NCBI GenBank assembly: GCA_964489955.1
Contig: CAZBAV010000018.1
Span: 1-64,000, forward strand
Reading direction: 5' to 3'
Source of the DNA: Leadbetterella sp964489955
Lineage (GTDB): Bacteria > Bacteroidota > Bacteroidia > Cytophagales > Spirosomataceae
Length of the DNA stretch: 64,000 nt
Shown here: positions 34,448-44,065 of the stretch, one piece after another
Numbering within the stretch: position 1 is the first letter of the stretch
How the letters are laid out: every line of letters starts with the position of its first letter
Made by a program: the position numbers and the translations under genes
The notes under the pieces: generated by a model
Databases searched by the model: none
Seen by the model: the letters and a program-made list of their open reading frames with translations, nothing else
What the model was told of the DNA's origin: nothing

Positions 34448-35192
34448 AAGGATAATTCCCTGTCTGGATATTAAAAATGGCAGGACGGTAAAGGGGACTA
34501 ACTTTGTGGATCTCCGTGATGCAGGAGACCCTGTAGAGCTCGCACGTATTTACGCAGACCAGGGAGCCGATGAGCTGGTCTTTTTGGATATTACTGCTAC
34601 TGTAGAAAATAGGAAGACACTTTTTTCATTGGTAGATAAAGTTGCTCATGCTGTAAATATCCCTTTTACGGTGGGAGGAGGAATAAGCTCTGTGGATGAC
34701 GTTAGCCAACTATTGAATGCCGGGGCAGATAAAATATCAGTAAACTCTTCGGCTGTAAGAAATCCTTTGCTGGTAAAAGAGCTATCTTCCGAGTATGGCT
34801 CACAATGCATAGTAGTGGCTATTGACACTAAGGAGGTAAATGGAATACACACAGTACATACGCATGGAGGGCGTAACCCTACAAACTTGGGTACATTAGA
34901 CTGGGCAAAAGAAGTGGTGGCTAATGGTGCAGGAGAGCTTTTGCTTACATCTATGGATGCAGATGGCACTAAGGCTGGTTTTGATATTGCCATTACATCA
35001 GAAGTTTCTTTGGCAGTAAATGTTCCAGTAATTGCTTCTGGAGGTGCTGGTAAATTAGAGCATTTTCTTGATGTATTTACCTCTGGAAATGCCGATGCTG
35101 CACTTGCAGCGAGCATTTTCCATTTTGGTGAAATACCTGTTCCGGAATTAAAAAAATACCTTTTACTAAAAAACTTACCTATAAGACATTAA
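34437..35192 (+). CDS. hisF: Imidazole glycerol phosphate synthase, cyclase subunit
   Basis: HisF forms IGP and AICAR from PRFAR and ammonia. The sequence begins [20 protein letters not shown], has the catalytic Asp in PCLD, the phosphate site IASGGAGK and the second Asp in TSMDADGTK. Its 251 residues are the normal length. Other his genes (hisG, D, C, B, IE) do not follow; the next gene is lon behind its own promoter. Confidence 0.96.
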   Translation: [251 protein letters not shown]

Positions 35193-35233
35193 TAATCTGC
35201 CATTTTGCCACTATTTTTCGGTATGGCATAGGG

Positions 35234-35265
35234 TTTGAAACAAGATATTATTCTTGTTAGGTTTG
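35234..35265 (+). promoter_or_regulatory. Promoter of lon
   Basis: TTTG (35234-35237), 20 bases, TAGGTTTG (35258-35265). The leader to the lon ATG at 35315 is about 40 bases. No CIRCE-like heat-shock operator is evident. Confidence 0.65.
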
Positions 35266-35314
35266 TCGGTAATAAAAATTTACGCCTTTTTGGCATAAAA
35301 TTAATATAAAGAAA

Positions 35315-37777
35315 ATGTTGGATTTTGATAATTTCGGGTTGGCGGGGAAAAATGTTGAGAGTGTAGAGATGATAGAAATTACATCGCCTGATGATGTAAT
35401 GCAGGATGATAGTAATTTACCTGAAACTTTATCTATACTTCCTCTCCGTAATACAGTTTTGTTTCCGGGGATAGTAATTCCTGTAACGGTTACCCGAACC
35501 AAGGGAATAAAACTAGTAAAGAAGGCTTATAGGGGAGATAAAACGTTAGGAATACTATCTCAAGTTAAGCAAACTAGTGATGAGCCTTCGGCAGAAGATT
35601 TGTATAAGATAGGTACCATTGCCATTATCCTAAAAATGATTGTTTTGCCAGATGGTAACGTAACCATTATTTTGCAGGGACGTAGGAGGTTTAGGGTAGA
35701 AGAATTTATTCAAACTGAACCGAGTATATTAGCAAGGGTTACTTATATTCCAGATAGTTTTCCAAATCCAAAGAAGAAGGAAACAAAGGCGTTGGTACAA
35801 AGTTTAAAAGAGGCTGCAGTAAACATTGCTAATCTTAATCCAGAGATACCGAAGGATGCACAAATTGCGATAAACAATATAGAATCAGCTATCTTCTTAA
35901 CGCACTTTTTATCATCAAACCTAAACGTTGGTTTACAAGATAAACAAATACTTTTGGAAACCTTGGATGGTTACGAACACGCCACAAGGTTACTGGAGCA
36001 TATGCTAAAGGAAATAGAAGTTTTGGAAATCAAAAAAGATATCCAAAGTAAAGCCTCTTCTGACATTGACCAGCAGCAACGGGAGTATTACCTTAGACAG
36101 CAGATAAAAGTGCTTCAAGAAGAGTTGGGTATGGACTCGCCGGATCAAGAGGTAGAAAAACTGCGAACAAGAGGGGCAAAGAAAAAGTGGTCTAATGAAG
36201 TTTACGAGCACTTTAATAAAGAGCTCAATAAAATCATGCGTACCAACTCTATGTCTCCGGAGTACGGTATTGCACTTGGTTATGCTGAGTTGTTGGTGGA
36301 TCTTCCTTGGAACGAGTATAGCAAAGATAATTTTTCGTTAGCAAGGGCTAAAAAAGTGTTAGATTCTGACCACTTTGGCCTAACAAAGGTGAAAGAGAGG
36401 ATTTTGGAGTACCTAGCCGTCTTAAAACTTAGGAACGATATGAAAGCTCCCTTGCTTTGCCTTTATGGTCCTCCTGGTGTTGGTAAAACTTCTCTCGGAA
36501 AATCAATAGCAAAAGCACTTGGTCGCGACTACGTAAGGATGGCTTTGGGAGGCTTGCATGATGAGGCAGAAATACGTGGGCACAGGAAAACGTACATTGG
36601 AGCCATGCCTGGTAAAGTAATCCAGAATATACAGAAGGCTAAGAGCAGTAATCCTGTTTTTGTTTTAGATGAAATAGACAAAATTTCTCGGGACCATAGG
36701 GGAGACCCATCCAGTGCTTTATTAGAAGTCTTGGATCCGGAACAGAACTCGGCTTTTAAGGATAACTATCTGGAAGTAGATTTCGATTTGTCGAAAGTGC
36801 TTTTTGTGGCCACGGCTAATTCCCTAGACACCATACAGCCTCCATTGCGTGACCGTATGGAAATAATAGAGATAAGCGGGTATACCGTAGAAGAGAAAAT
36901 TGAGATAGCAAAAAGGCATTTGCTTCCTAAACAGTTAGAGCTGCATGGTTTAACTAAAACGGACATGAAGCTTTCTAATGCAGCCATTGTGGCTATAATA
37001 GAAGGTTACACAAGAGAATCTGGTGTGCGTAGTTTGGAGCAAAAGATAGGTTCTGTAGTACGTAAAATAGCGAAAGCCGTGGCTATGGAGGAAGAATACA
37101 ATAAGAATGTAGACACAAAAGATGTGGCCTTACTACTTGGTCATGCTCCTTTTGATAAGGATCTATACGAAGGGAACGAGTTTGCAGGTGTGGTAACAGG
37201 CTTGGCCTGGACGCCAGTAGGTGGAGATATTCTCTTTATTGAATCTAACCTGAGCCGGGGCAAAGGAAAACTTACTTTATCTGGACAGCTGGGCGATGTA
37301 ATGAAGGAGTCGGCTATGACTGCACTTTCGTATCTAAAAGCAAATGCGGACGAAATTGGCGTAGATTATAGGGTGTTTGATAATTATGATTTGCATATCC
37401 ATGTACCGCAGGGAGCAGTGCCTAAGGACGGTCCATCTGCTGGGATAACCATGCTTACTTCTATAGCTTCTGTTTTTACACAAAGAAAAGTAAAAAATAA
37501 AGTGGCTATGACAGGAGAGATTACCCTAAGAGGTAAAGTGCTGCCAGTAGGAGGGATTAAAGAAAAGATTTTGGCTGCAAAAAGAGCCAATATAAAAGAG
37601 ATAATCATGTGCTACAAAAACCGCAAAGATGTGGAAGAAGTAGGAGAAGAATATACTAAGGGACTTACCTTCCATTATGTAGACCGCGTAGATGAGGTAT
37701 TGGAAATAGCCTTGCTAAAAGTGAAAGTAGATAAGCCAATAAATTTTGTTTTTAGGGACACGCAGGAAAAAAGCTGA
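35315..37777 (+). CDS. lon: ATP-dependent Lon protease
   Basis: The 820-residue protein has the N-terminal substrate domain (LSILPLRNTVLFPGIVIPVTV, key part PLRNTVLFPG), a coiled middle part, the AAA+ module with Walker A GPPGVGKTSLG and Walker B VFVLDEIDK, and the C-terminal protease with the catalytic Ser in PKDGPSAGI and Lys in GGIKEKILAAKRA. It degrades damaged and regulatory proteins in the cytoplasm. Domain order and length are normal. Confidence 0.97.
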   Translation: MLDFDNFGLAGKNVESVEMIEITSPDDVMQDDSNLPETLSILPLRNTVLFPGIVIPVTVTRTKGIKLVKKAYRGDKTLGILSQVKQTSDEPSAEDLYKIGTIAIILKMIVLPDGNVTIILQGRRRFRVEEFIQTEPSILARVTYIPDSFPNPKKKETKALVQSLKEAAVNIANLNPEIPKDAQIAINNIESAIFLTHFLSSNLNVGLQDKQILLETLDGYEHATRLLEHMLKEIEVLEIKKDIQSKASSDIDQQQREYYLRQQIKVLQEELGMDSPDQEVEKLRTRGAKKKWSNEVYEHFNKELNKIMRTNSMSPEYGIALGYAELLVDLPWNEYSKDNFSLARAKKVLDSDHFGLTKVKERILEYLAVLKLRNDMKAPLLCLYGPPGVGKTSLGKSIAKALGRDYVRMALGGLHDEAEIRGHRKTYIGAMPGKVIQNIQKAKSSNPVFVLDEIDKISRDHRGDPSSALLEVLDPEQNSAFKDNYLEVDFDLSKVLFVATANSLDTIQPPLRDRMEIIEISGYTVEEKIEIAKRHLLPKQLELHGLTKTDMKLSNAAIVAIIEGYTRESGVRSLEQKIGSVVRKIAKAVAMEEEYNKNVDTKDVALLLGHAPFDKDLYEGNEFAGVVTGLAWTPVGGDILFIESNLSRGKGKLTLSGQLGDVMKESAMTALSYLKANADEIGVDYRVFDNYDLHIHVPQGAVPKDGPSAGITMLTSIASVFTQRKVKNKVAMTGEITLRGKVLPVGGIKEKILAAKRANIKEIIMCYKNRKDVEEVGEEYTKGLTFHYVDRVDEVLEIALLKVKVDKPINFVFRDTQEKS

Positions 37778-37813
37778 CTACAATCATAAATTAGTAAAAT
37801 GTATTGTATGTAC

Positions 37814-37843
37814 TTTGTTATTCGTTTTGATGTTATAACTTTG
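37814..37843 (+). promoter_or_regulatory. Candidate promoter of the hemerythrin-domain gene
   Basis: TTTG (37814-37817), 18 bases, TAACTTTG (37836-37843), followed by the ATG at 37864. Spacing is a little short but both boxes fit. Confidence 0.55.
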
Positions 37844-37863
37844 TTAAAAGCTAATCCAAAAAT

Positions 37864-38568
37864 ATGGTAAGAAGTTCCGAAGCAGTACGTTCGCTAGTTG
37901 AATCGCCGCAGCTCTATAAAATGGTCACAGGTCGTCTGGACTTATTAGATGTGCCGGAGTTAAATTTTGAATCAGAGTTAATGGAACTCATCTTTGATTT
38001 ATATAGCCGGGAAGATGCGGAACTGTCAGTAGAAAAATTACAGCGGTTCTCTATGTCACAGGTAATGGTTTATTTACAGGCGTCACATAAGTTGTATATC
38101 TCTAAAACGATGCCTGAGATAGAGCAGTCTATGGTTCATATCCAAAGGAGGTTTGACAATACGCCCGAAATCCTTAATGCTCTTGTTGTGTTTTTTAACG
38201 ACTATAAAACTCGTTTTCTGGAGCATATTAGAATGGAGGAGAGGGACTTTTTTCCGTTTCTAAAGAAGCTAGACATGGCTCAGAGTGGAAAAATGGAACT
38301 TGCAGAAGTGGTTGGCCTTTTGAATCAGTGCTCTATTGACAGTTTTGTAGATGATCATGACGCTATAGAAGACCAGCTGAAGAGTGTATCTAATATCATC
38401 CATACTTATGCTGGTGGAGATGAAGTGCCTCTGCCATTTAAGGTGTTTCTTAATCAGGTAGAAGTTTTTGAGATGGATTTAAGAAAGCATGCTATCATAG
38501 AAGACTATGTTTTAGTACCAATGGCACGCAGGATAGAGAAAGATTTGCGAAATAAGTTTTTTGCTTAA
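37864..38568 (+). CDS. Hemerythrin/HHE-domain protein
   Basis: The 234-residue protein is a four-helix bundle with likely di-iron ligands in QASHKLYI, EHIRMEERDFFPF, DDHDAIEDQL and RKHAIIEDYVL. The pattern resembles the RIC/YtfE group that helps repair iron centres after oxidative or nitrosative damage, but the N-terminal ScdA domain of that group is replaced by an unrelated-looking 70 residues. It may sense or store oxygen or iron instead. A strong terminator follows, so it is monocistronic. Confidence 0.8.
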   Translation: MVRSSEAVRSLVESPQLYKMVTGRLDLLDVPELNFESELMELIFDLYSREDAELSVEKLQRFSMSQVMVYLQASHKLYISKTMPEIEQSMVHIQRRFDNTPEILNALVVFFNDYKTRFLEHIRMEERDFFPFLKKLDMAQSGKMELAEVVGLLNQCSIDSFVDDHDAIEDQLKSVSNIIHTYAGGDEVPLPFKVFLNQVEVFEMDLRKHAIIEDYVLVPMARRIEKDLRNKFFA

Positions 38569-38586
38569 GCTAATAATATTTAGATG

Positions 38587-38624
38587 AAAAACGGACAACC
38601 TTAAAAGTTGTCCGTTTTTTTATT
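38587..38624 (+). terminator. Rho-independent terminator after the hemerythrin gene
   Basis: A 13-bp stem (AAAAACGGACAAC, inverse at 38607-38619) with a 7-base loop and T-run. The A-run on the other side lets it also serve the convergent carboxylase gene. Confidence 0.85.
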
Positions 38625-38657
38625 GGTCCTGACTTTTAATAGTATTGTTTTTTTAAT

Positions 38658-40265
38658 CTACGTCTGAATCACTCCCACATTATATCTCTCAGTGATAGGT
38701 TTTTGATTGGCGGCTTCTATACCCATGCTTATGACCTTTCTGGTTTCGATAGGGTCTATAATGCCATCTACCCAAAGGCGAGACGCCGCATAGTATGGGC
38801 TCAACTGATCATTGTATTTTTCTTCAATGTTTTTTAGTAGCTCGGCTTTCTTTTCTTCGCTTAGCTCTACGCCTTTTCCTTTAAGTGCGGCTTCTTGTAT
38901 CTGCAAAAGTGTTTTTCCTGCAGAAGCACCACTCATTACGGCCATTTGTGCCGACGGCCAAGAATAAATTAATCTCGGATCATAGGCCTTACCGCACATA
39001 GCATAATTTCCTGCTCCGTAGCTGTTGCCTACCACTATCGTGAACTTTGGCACTACGGAATTGGCCATGGCATTCACCATTTTGGCACCGTCCTTTATAA
39101 TCCCTGCTTGCTCAGAGCGGCTTCCCACCATAAAACCTGTTACATCTTGGAAAAACACTAAAGGGATACGCTGCTGGTTGCAGTTCATAATGAATCTGGC
39201 GGCCTTATCTGCTGAGTCGGAGTAGATTACACCACCCATCTGTAGTTCGGTGTTACCGCCTGGCTTTTTAGCTTTTACAATCTCGCGTTGGTTGGCTACT
39301 ATACCTACAGCCCATCCATCAATACGTGCTGTAGCACACACTATAGTTTTACCGTATTCGGCTTTGTATTGTTCTAATGATCCTTCATCTACTATAGTTT
39401 CCAGTAAATTAAGCATATTGTAAGGCTTTACTCTATCTGCTGGTAAAACGTCATATACTTTTTCTAAAGGAACAGCAGGGGCTTTAGCTTCTTTTCTGTT
39501 GAAATTGGCTGTAGGAAAGCCACCCAATTTATCCATTACATCTTTTATAGCATCCAGACATTGTTCATCGGTATCGAAACGATTGTCTGTTACACCTGAA
39601 ATCACCGAGTGTGTAGATGCCCCTCCAAGTGTTTCAGCATCCACATTTTCACCAATAGACGACTTTACCAAGTATGGTCCAGCAAGAAAAACTGAACCGG
39701 TATCTTGTACTATAAATGCATAATCAGACATGATGGGTAAATACGCTCCACCCGCTACACAGGCTCCCATAATGGCTGAAATTTGGGGAATACCCATGCT
39801 TGACATCTTGGCATTGTTTCGAAAAATCCGTCCGAAATGTTCTTTGTCTGGAAAAATTTCGTCTTGCATGGGTAAATAAACTCCTGCAGAGTCTACCAAA
39901 TATATAATAGGAAGATGATTTTCCATCGCTATTTCCTGTGCTCTGAGGTTTTTTTTGCCCGAAATCGGGAACCAGGCACCAGCTTTTACCGTAGCGTCGT
40001 TTGATACAATTACACAAATCCTACCTTGTACATAACCCAGCACTATGGCGGAGCCGCCGTTTGGGCAACCGCCATCTTCGGCATACATACCTTCACCCGC
40101 AAACATGCCTATTTCTAGGTATTCAGAATCCTTGTCTAAGAGATATTCTATTCGCTCCCAAGCCGTAAGCTTACCTTTTGACTTATGTTTTTTTATTTTG
40201 TCTAAACCACCTCCAAGCCTAAGGGCTTCTTTTTTTGTATTTAAAATAGAAATTAAATCTTTCAT
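38658..40265 (-). CDS. Acyl-CoA carboxylase carboxyltransferase (beta) subunit, methylcrotonyl-CoA type
   Basis: The 535-residue protein has two crotonase-like halves, with GGSAIVLGYVQGR, DSAGVYLPMQDEIFPDKEHFGR (key part DEIFPDKEHFGRIF), GACVAGGAYLPIM and, in the second half, FFQDVTGFMVG and GNSYGAGNYAMCG. The QDEIFPD/HFGRIF blocks are those of methylcrotonyl-CoA carboxylase beta, which carboxylates the leucine breakdown product 3-methylcrotonyl-CoA with biotin. The biotin-carrying alpha subunit is not in this window. It is divergent from the acyl-CoA dehydrogenase gene across 151 bases. Confidence 0.85.
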   Translation of the reverse strand: MKDLISILNTKKEALRLGGGLDKIKKHKSKGKLTAWERIEYLLDKDSEYLEIGMFAGEGMYAEDGGCPNGGSAIVLGYVQGRICVIVSNDATVKAGAWFPISGKKNLRAQEIAMENHLPIIYLVDSAGVYLPMQDEIFPDKEHFGRIFRNNAKMSSMGIPQISAIMGACVAGGAYLPIMSDYAFIVQDTGSVFLAGPYLVKSSIGENVDAETLGGASTHSVISGVTDNRFDTDEQCLDAIKDVMDKLGGFPTANFNRKEAKAPAVPLEKVYDVLPADRVKPYNMLNLLETIVDEGSLEQYKAEYGKTIVCATARIDGWAVGIVANQREIVKAKKPGGNTELQMGGVIYSDSADKAARFIMNCNQQRIPLVFFQDVTGFMVGSRSEQAGIIKDGAKMVNAMANSVVPKFTIVVGNSYGAGNYAMCGKAYDPRLIYSWPSAQMAVMSGASAGKTLLQIQEAALKGKGVELSEEKKAELLKNIEEKYNDQLSPYYAASRLWVDGIIDPIETRKVISMGIEAANQKPITERYNVGVIQT

Positions 40266-40416
40266 TGTATTAATAAATCAAAATATTATTTGGGTTGTAG
40301 AATTTTTGGTATTGATTTTGAACCTAAAAATATAACTTTATTTAAAGAAAATATGATTTTTTTTAAGATATTTGCTTTAGAAATCATTAGCAAAACAAAT
40401 ATAATTGTTAAAAACA

Positions 40417-41565
40417 ATGTTTAGCATCAACCTTGAACAAATGGAAATGATTCGTCAGAGTGCCCGTGACTTTGCCGAAAACCACATACGACCACACATA
40501 ATGGAATGGGATGAGGCCCAGACTTTTCCAGTAGAAGTATTTAAAAAATTCGGAGAATATGGTTTCATGGGAATTGTGGTTCCCGAAGAATATGGCGGCT
40601 CAGGCCTTTCTTACCAAGAGTACATTACTATTCTGGATGAAGTCAGTAAAGTTTGTGGTTCCATTGGCCTTTCTTTGGCAGCACATAATTCACTTTGTAC
40701 TAATCATATCCTTTCTTTTGCCAATGAGGAGCAGAAGAAGAAATATCTTCCTAAACTTGCATCCGGAGAATGGATTGGAGCGTGGGGCTTGACAGAAACG
40801 GGTTCAGGTTCAGATGCAGGTGGTATGACTACTACAGCGGTGAAAGATGGTGATTATTATGTAATAAATGGCTCTAAGAACTTTATTACGCATGCTATAA
40901 GCGGTAATGTGGCTGTGGTAATTATGCGTACGGGTAGTAAAGACGATAGAAACATGTCGGCTTTTATTATAGAAAAAGGAACTCCGGGATTTACCGCCGG
41001 AAAGAAAGAGAATAAGATGGGGATGCGTGCCTCTGAAACAGCTTGTTTGTTTTTCGACAATTGCCGGGTGCACAAGGACCAAATGATAGGAAACGAAGGA
41101 GATGGTTTTAAACAAGCTCTTAAACTTCTGGACGGAGGAAGGATTTCTATTGCGGCTTTATCTTTGGGTATTGCCCGTGGTGCTTATGAATGTGCCTTGA
41201 AATATGCCAACGAGCGTGAGCAGTTTGGTAATAAGATATTTGAGTTTCAGGCTGTGAGTTTCAAATTGGCAGAAATGGCAACGAAGGTAGAGGCTGCGGA
41301 ATTACTGACCCGTCAGGCTGGATATATGAAAGACCATGGTGGAAACGTAACCAAAGCAGGTGCTATGGCGAAGCTTTTTGCTTCGGAAACGGCAGTAGAA
41401 GTGTCTACAGACAGTGTGCAGATTCACGGTGGATACGGCTTCACAAAGGATTTTCCGGCAGAGAAATTCTACCGTGATAGTAAATTATGTACCATAGGAG
41501 AGGGAACTTCGGAGATTCAGAAAATGGTTATATCCAGAGATATACGGAAAGATGCTGGAGCGTAG
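40417..41565 (+). CDS. Acyl-CoA dehydrogenase
   Basis: An FAD acyl-CoA dehydrogenase of 382 residues from the ATG at 40417 (an upstream TTG at 40405 is also in frame). Signatures are GAWGLTETGSGSDAGG and the C-terminal QIHGGYGFTKDFPAEK. The catalytic Glu sits in IGEGTSEIQ, the position used by short- and medium-chain and branched-chain enzymes; isovaleryl-CoA dehydrogenases lack it there. Context (HMG-CoA lyase overlapping downstream, methylcrotonyl-CoA carboxylase divergent) suggests leucine breakdown, but the active-site layout argues for a short/branched-chain dehydrogenase. Confidence 0.88.
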   Translation: MFSINLEQMEMIRQSARDFAENHIRPHIMEWDEAQTFPVEVFKKFGEYGFMGIVVPEEYGGSGLSYQEYITILDEVSKVCGSIGLSLAAHNSLCTNHILSFANEEQKKKYLPKLASGEWIGAWGLTETGSGSDAGGMTTTAVKDGDYYVINGSKNFITHAISGNVAVVIMRTGSKDDRNMSAFIIEKGTPGFTAGKKENKMGMRASETACLFFDNCRVHKDQMIGNEGDGFKQALKLLDGGRISIAALSLGIARGAYECALKYANEREQFGNKIFEFQAVSFKLAEMATKVEAAELLTRQAGYMKDHGGNVTKAGAMAKLFASETAVEVSTDSVQIHGGYGFTKDFPAEKFYRDSKLCTIGEGTSEIQKMVISRDIRKDAGA

Positions 41566-42400
41566 TAATAAAATAACGCTTGTAGATTGCCCTCGTGATG
41601 CCATACAGGGCTTACACGATTTTATATCTACAGAAAAAAAAGCAGCTCATATAAACCGTCTCATAAAAAGTGGTTTGTTTGAGTGGATAGACTTTGGCAG
41701 TTTTGTGTCGCCCAAAGCTGTGCCACAAATGGCAGATACTGCACAAGTTTTGGAACAAGTAGATTTAGTAAATGACACCAAGTTACTTGCTATTGTGGCC
41801 AATGAGCGAGGTGCGGAAGCAAGTGTGCACTTTGAAAAAGTGCATTATCTGGGCTATCCTTTCTCTATTTCGGAAACTTTCCAGCAGAGGAATACCAATT
41901 CAGGTATCGAAGAGTCTTTTAAAAGACTAGAAGGTATACATGATACAGTAACCAAAACCAACAAAGAAACAGTAGTCTATATTTCTATGGCTTTCGGAAA
42001 CCCATACGGTGATGTTTGGAACGAGCAGTTGGTAGTAGATTATATAGGAAAGATAAAAGAATTGGGCATTACGGAATTTTCTTTAGCCGATACCACGGGG
42101 GAGGCAAACCCTCAACAAATTAAACACCTCTTTGAAGTTTGTGGTAAAGCTTTTACAGACGTAAGAATTGGCTCGCACTTCCATTCGGCTAAAGCCAATA
42201 GTCTGGAGAAAATCAAAGCAGCCTTTGAAGCCGGATGCCGAAAGTTTGACGGTGCTTTATTGGGCTATGGGGGGTGTCCGTTTGCTAAAGACGATTTGGT
42301 AGGTAATATTCCGTCAGAAGATCTTTTGTTCTATTTTGAAAGAGGAACTCCGGTAGAAATCTCAGACTTACAGCAAAGTTTCAGAGAATTGATTGCGTAA
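41552..42400 (+). CDS. mvaB: Hydroxymethylglutaryl-CoA lyase
   Basis: The 282-residue TIM-barrel enzyme cleaves HMG-CoA to acetoacetate and acetyl-CoA. The N-terminal metal site reads VDCPRDAIQG (usually GPRDGLQ), SLADTTGEA follows, GSHFHSAKAN supplies the HxH metal ligands, and the catalytic Cys is in GYGGCPFAKD. It overlaps the dehydrogenase gene by 14 bases. A terminator follows. Confidence 0.9.
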   Translation: MLERSNKITLVDCPRDAIQGLHDFISTEKKAAHINRLIKSGLFEWIDFGSFVSPKAVPQMADTAQVLEQVDLVNDTKLLAIVANERGAEASVHFEKVHYLGYPFSISETFQQRNTNSGIEESFKRLEGIHDTVTKTNKETVVYISMAFGNPYGDVWNEQLVVDYIGKIKELGITEFSLADTTGEANPQQIKHLFEVCGKAFTDVRIGSHFHSAKANSLEKIKAAFEAGCRKFDGALLGYGGCPFAKDDLVGNIPSEDLLFYFERGTPVEISDLQQSFRELIA

Positions 42401-42467
42401 TTTGGGAATAGAAATCATCCCAATAAGGAGGGACTAAGAAACGACTTCATCAATAATTCATATATAT

Positions 42468-42495
42468 ACCCATGGCTAAGGCTGTGGGTTTTTTT
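42468..42495 (+). terminator. Rho-independent terminator after HMG-CoA lyase
   Basis: ACCCATGGC (42468-42476), loop TAAG, GCTGTGGGT (42481-42489), with two G-T pairs, then six T. Confidence 0.8.
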
Positions 42496-42851
42496 GTAAA
42501 GTAATTCAATCACTAAAACCGATTTATACATTAGAGATTTTGGTGCAGTATGTAGGTTAATGAGTAGGTCGGATAAAAGTGGCAAAATCTAGTAATGGTT
42601 TCACTTTAATATTTAATGGCTCTAGTTTATTTAAGCGAGTATTTTTTTACCACATAGGTGAAAACTAAAAAGTAGGATATAGAGAAATTAATTTTCGCCA
42701 CAATAGCCATGTGAAGAATGCTTGTGTTCCTTATGTAATCTAAATCTATTGCTTCTATGTGGTTTGATATTAGAAATTTACGTTCTGCGAATATTTCTAC
42801 TAGCTGAAGTAAACTACAGCCTATTTAATTTATGAATATCCGATAATTAAA
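42496..42851. other. Intergenic stretch without recognised genes
   Basis: About 355 A+T-rich bases between two facing terminators. Both strands are full of stops and no tRNA-like cloverleaf or repeat is visible. Confidence 0.6.
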
Positions 42852-42875
42852 GAGGCTGCCTGTAGGGGCAGCCTC
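42852..42875 (-). terminator. Rho-independent terminator of terC
   Basis: GAGGCTGCC (42852-42860) pairs perfectly with GGCAGCCTC (42867-42875) over a 6-base loop. On the minus strand it is followed by TTTAATTAT, 9 bases after the terC stop. Confidence 0.82.
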
Positions 42876-42884
42876 AAAATATCA

Positions 42885-43952
42885 TTACGCTACTTCTTTA
42901 TGCTTCGGTGGCCAAAGAAGTGAAGCTATTATGCTAACGCTTAAAATGGCAAGAATTACCAAGAGCGAATGGTGTGTTTCAAAACCAATATCATGCAGCC
43001 ATTTGTGAGCAAGCATTTTTGCCCCAATAAATGTAAGCAGAACACCCAAGCCGTATTTCAAGTAAGCAAACATGTCAATAATATTTACCAGGAAGAAGAA
43101 CATAGATCTCAAGCCCATGATAGCAAATACATTAGAGAAAAATACAATGTAAGGGTCTTTGGTAATAGAGAAAATGGCTGGAATAGAGTCAATTGCAAAC
43201 ACAATGTCTGTAAAAGCAATAACGATGATTACAACAAATAGGGGGGTAACAAATAATTTATTGCCTCTGTATTTGTGTCTAAAGAAGAAACGATCTGCTA
43301 CATATTTCTCATAAACATTAAAGAATCTAGAGGTTACTTTTACCGCCGGGTGATTCTTGGTATCTATGTTCTCTTCGTCCTCTTTCTTGAAAAGTATAGC
43401 TAAACCTGTATATGCCAAGAAAACTCCAAATACTATTAAAATCCAGTCAAATTTCTGTATTAGGGCTGCTCCTAGGAATATAAAAATAAAACGTAATACA
43501 ATAGAGCCTAAAATACCCCAAACCAAAACCTTCTTATAATGGCGGCTTTTTACTCCAAACGAACTGAATATTAGGATAAATACAAAGATGTTATCTACGG
43601 ATAGTGCATATTCTACTACATAACCCGTAATATACTGTAGTGCCATTGAGTTCTGGAAAATAGCTAAGTCCTTCGTATAATCGCCCACAAACTCAAGACC
43701 TGGGTAATAATGATCCTTTACTTGTTCTAAATGAGCTGCATCGCTCACGTCGTGTACTAAATAACCATAATGTTTAAGGAAGAAGAAAAATGCCACGGCC
43801 AAAGAAACCCAAACCGCACTCCAAAAGCCGGCTTCTTTAAATTTGACAACATGATCTTTTCTTTTGCTGAAAGCCCCAAGGTCCAGGAGCATAACAAATA
43901 TGGTGAAGAGGGTGAAGCCCCCAAAAAATATAACTTCGTTAGATAGTGCCAT
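42885..43952 (-). CDS. TerC-family integral membrane protein
   Basis: The 355-residue protein has about nine hydrophobic helices and the TerC marks SVDNIFVFILIFSSF and AFTDIVFAIDSIPAIFSI, whose acidic residues lie in membranes. TerC/Alx proteins are linked to manganese export and to metal loading of secreted proteins; older links are to tellurite resistance. An extra hydrophilic loop (residues about 70-100) follows the second helix. No other ter genes are near, so a metal-homeostasis role is more likely than tellurite resistance. Confidence 0.88.
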   Translation of the reverse strand: MALSNEVIFFGGFTLFTIFVMLLDLGAFSKRKDHVVKFKEAGFWSAVWVSLAVAFFFFLKHYGYLVHDVSDAAHLEQVKDHYYPGLEFVGDYTKDLAIFQNSMALQYITGYVVEYALSVDNIFVFILIFSSFGVKSRHYKKVLVWGILGSIVLRFIFIFLGAALIQKFDWILIVFGVFLAYTGLAILFKKEDEENIDTKNHPAVKVTSRFFNVYEKYVADRFFFRHKYRGNKLFVTPLFVVIIVIAFTDIVFAIDSIPAIFSITKDPYIVFFSNVFAIMGLRSMFFFLVNIIDMFAYLKYGLGVLLTFIGAKMLAHKWLHDIGFETHHSLLVILAILSVSIIASLLWPPKHKEVA

Positions 43953-44065
43953 TTTTGTGTTTTAAAATAAAAAAGCGAAAGTGCAAAGAAAACTAATTGC
44001 GTGCGAGAACGCCCTAGTAGAAATTATATAGAATAGTGGTAAAGTTATATATTAAATACAAAAGA

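Noticed and set aside
42885..43952. Tellurite resistance island
   Set aside because: Only a TerC-family gene is present, with no other ter genes; metal homeostasis is more likely.
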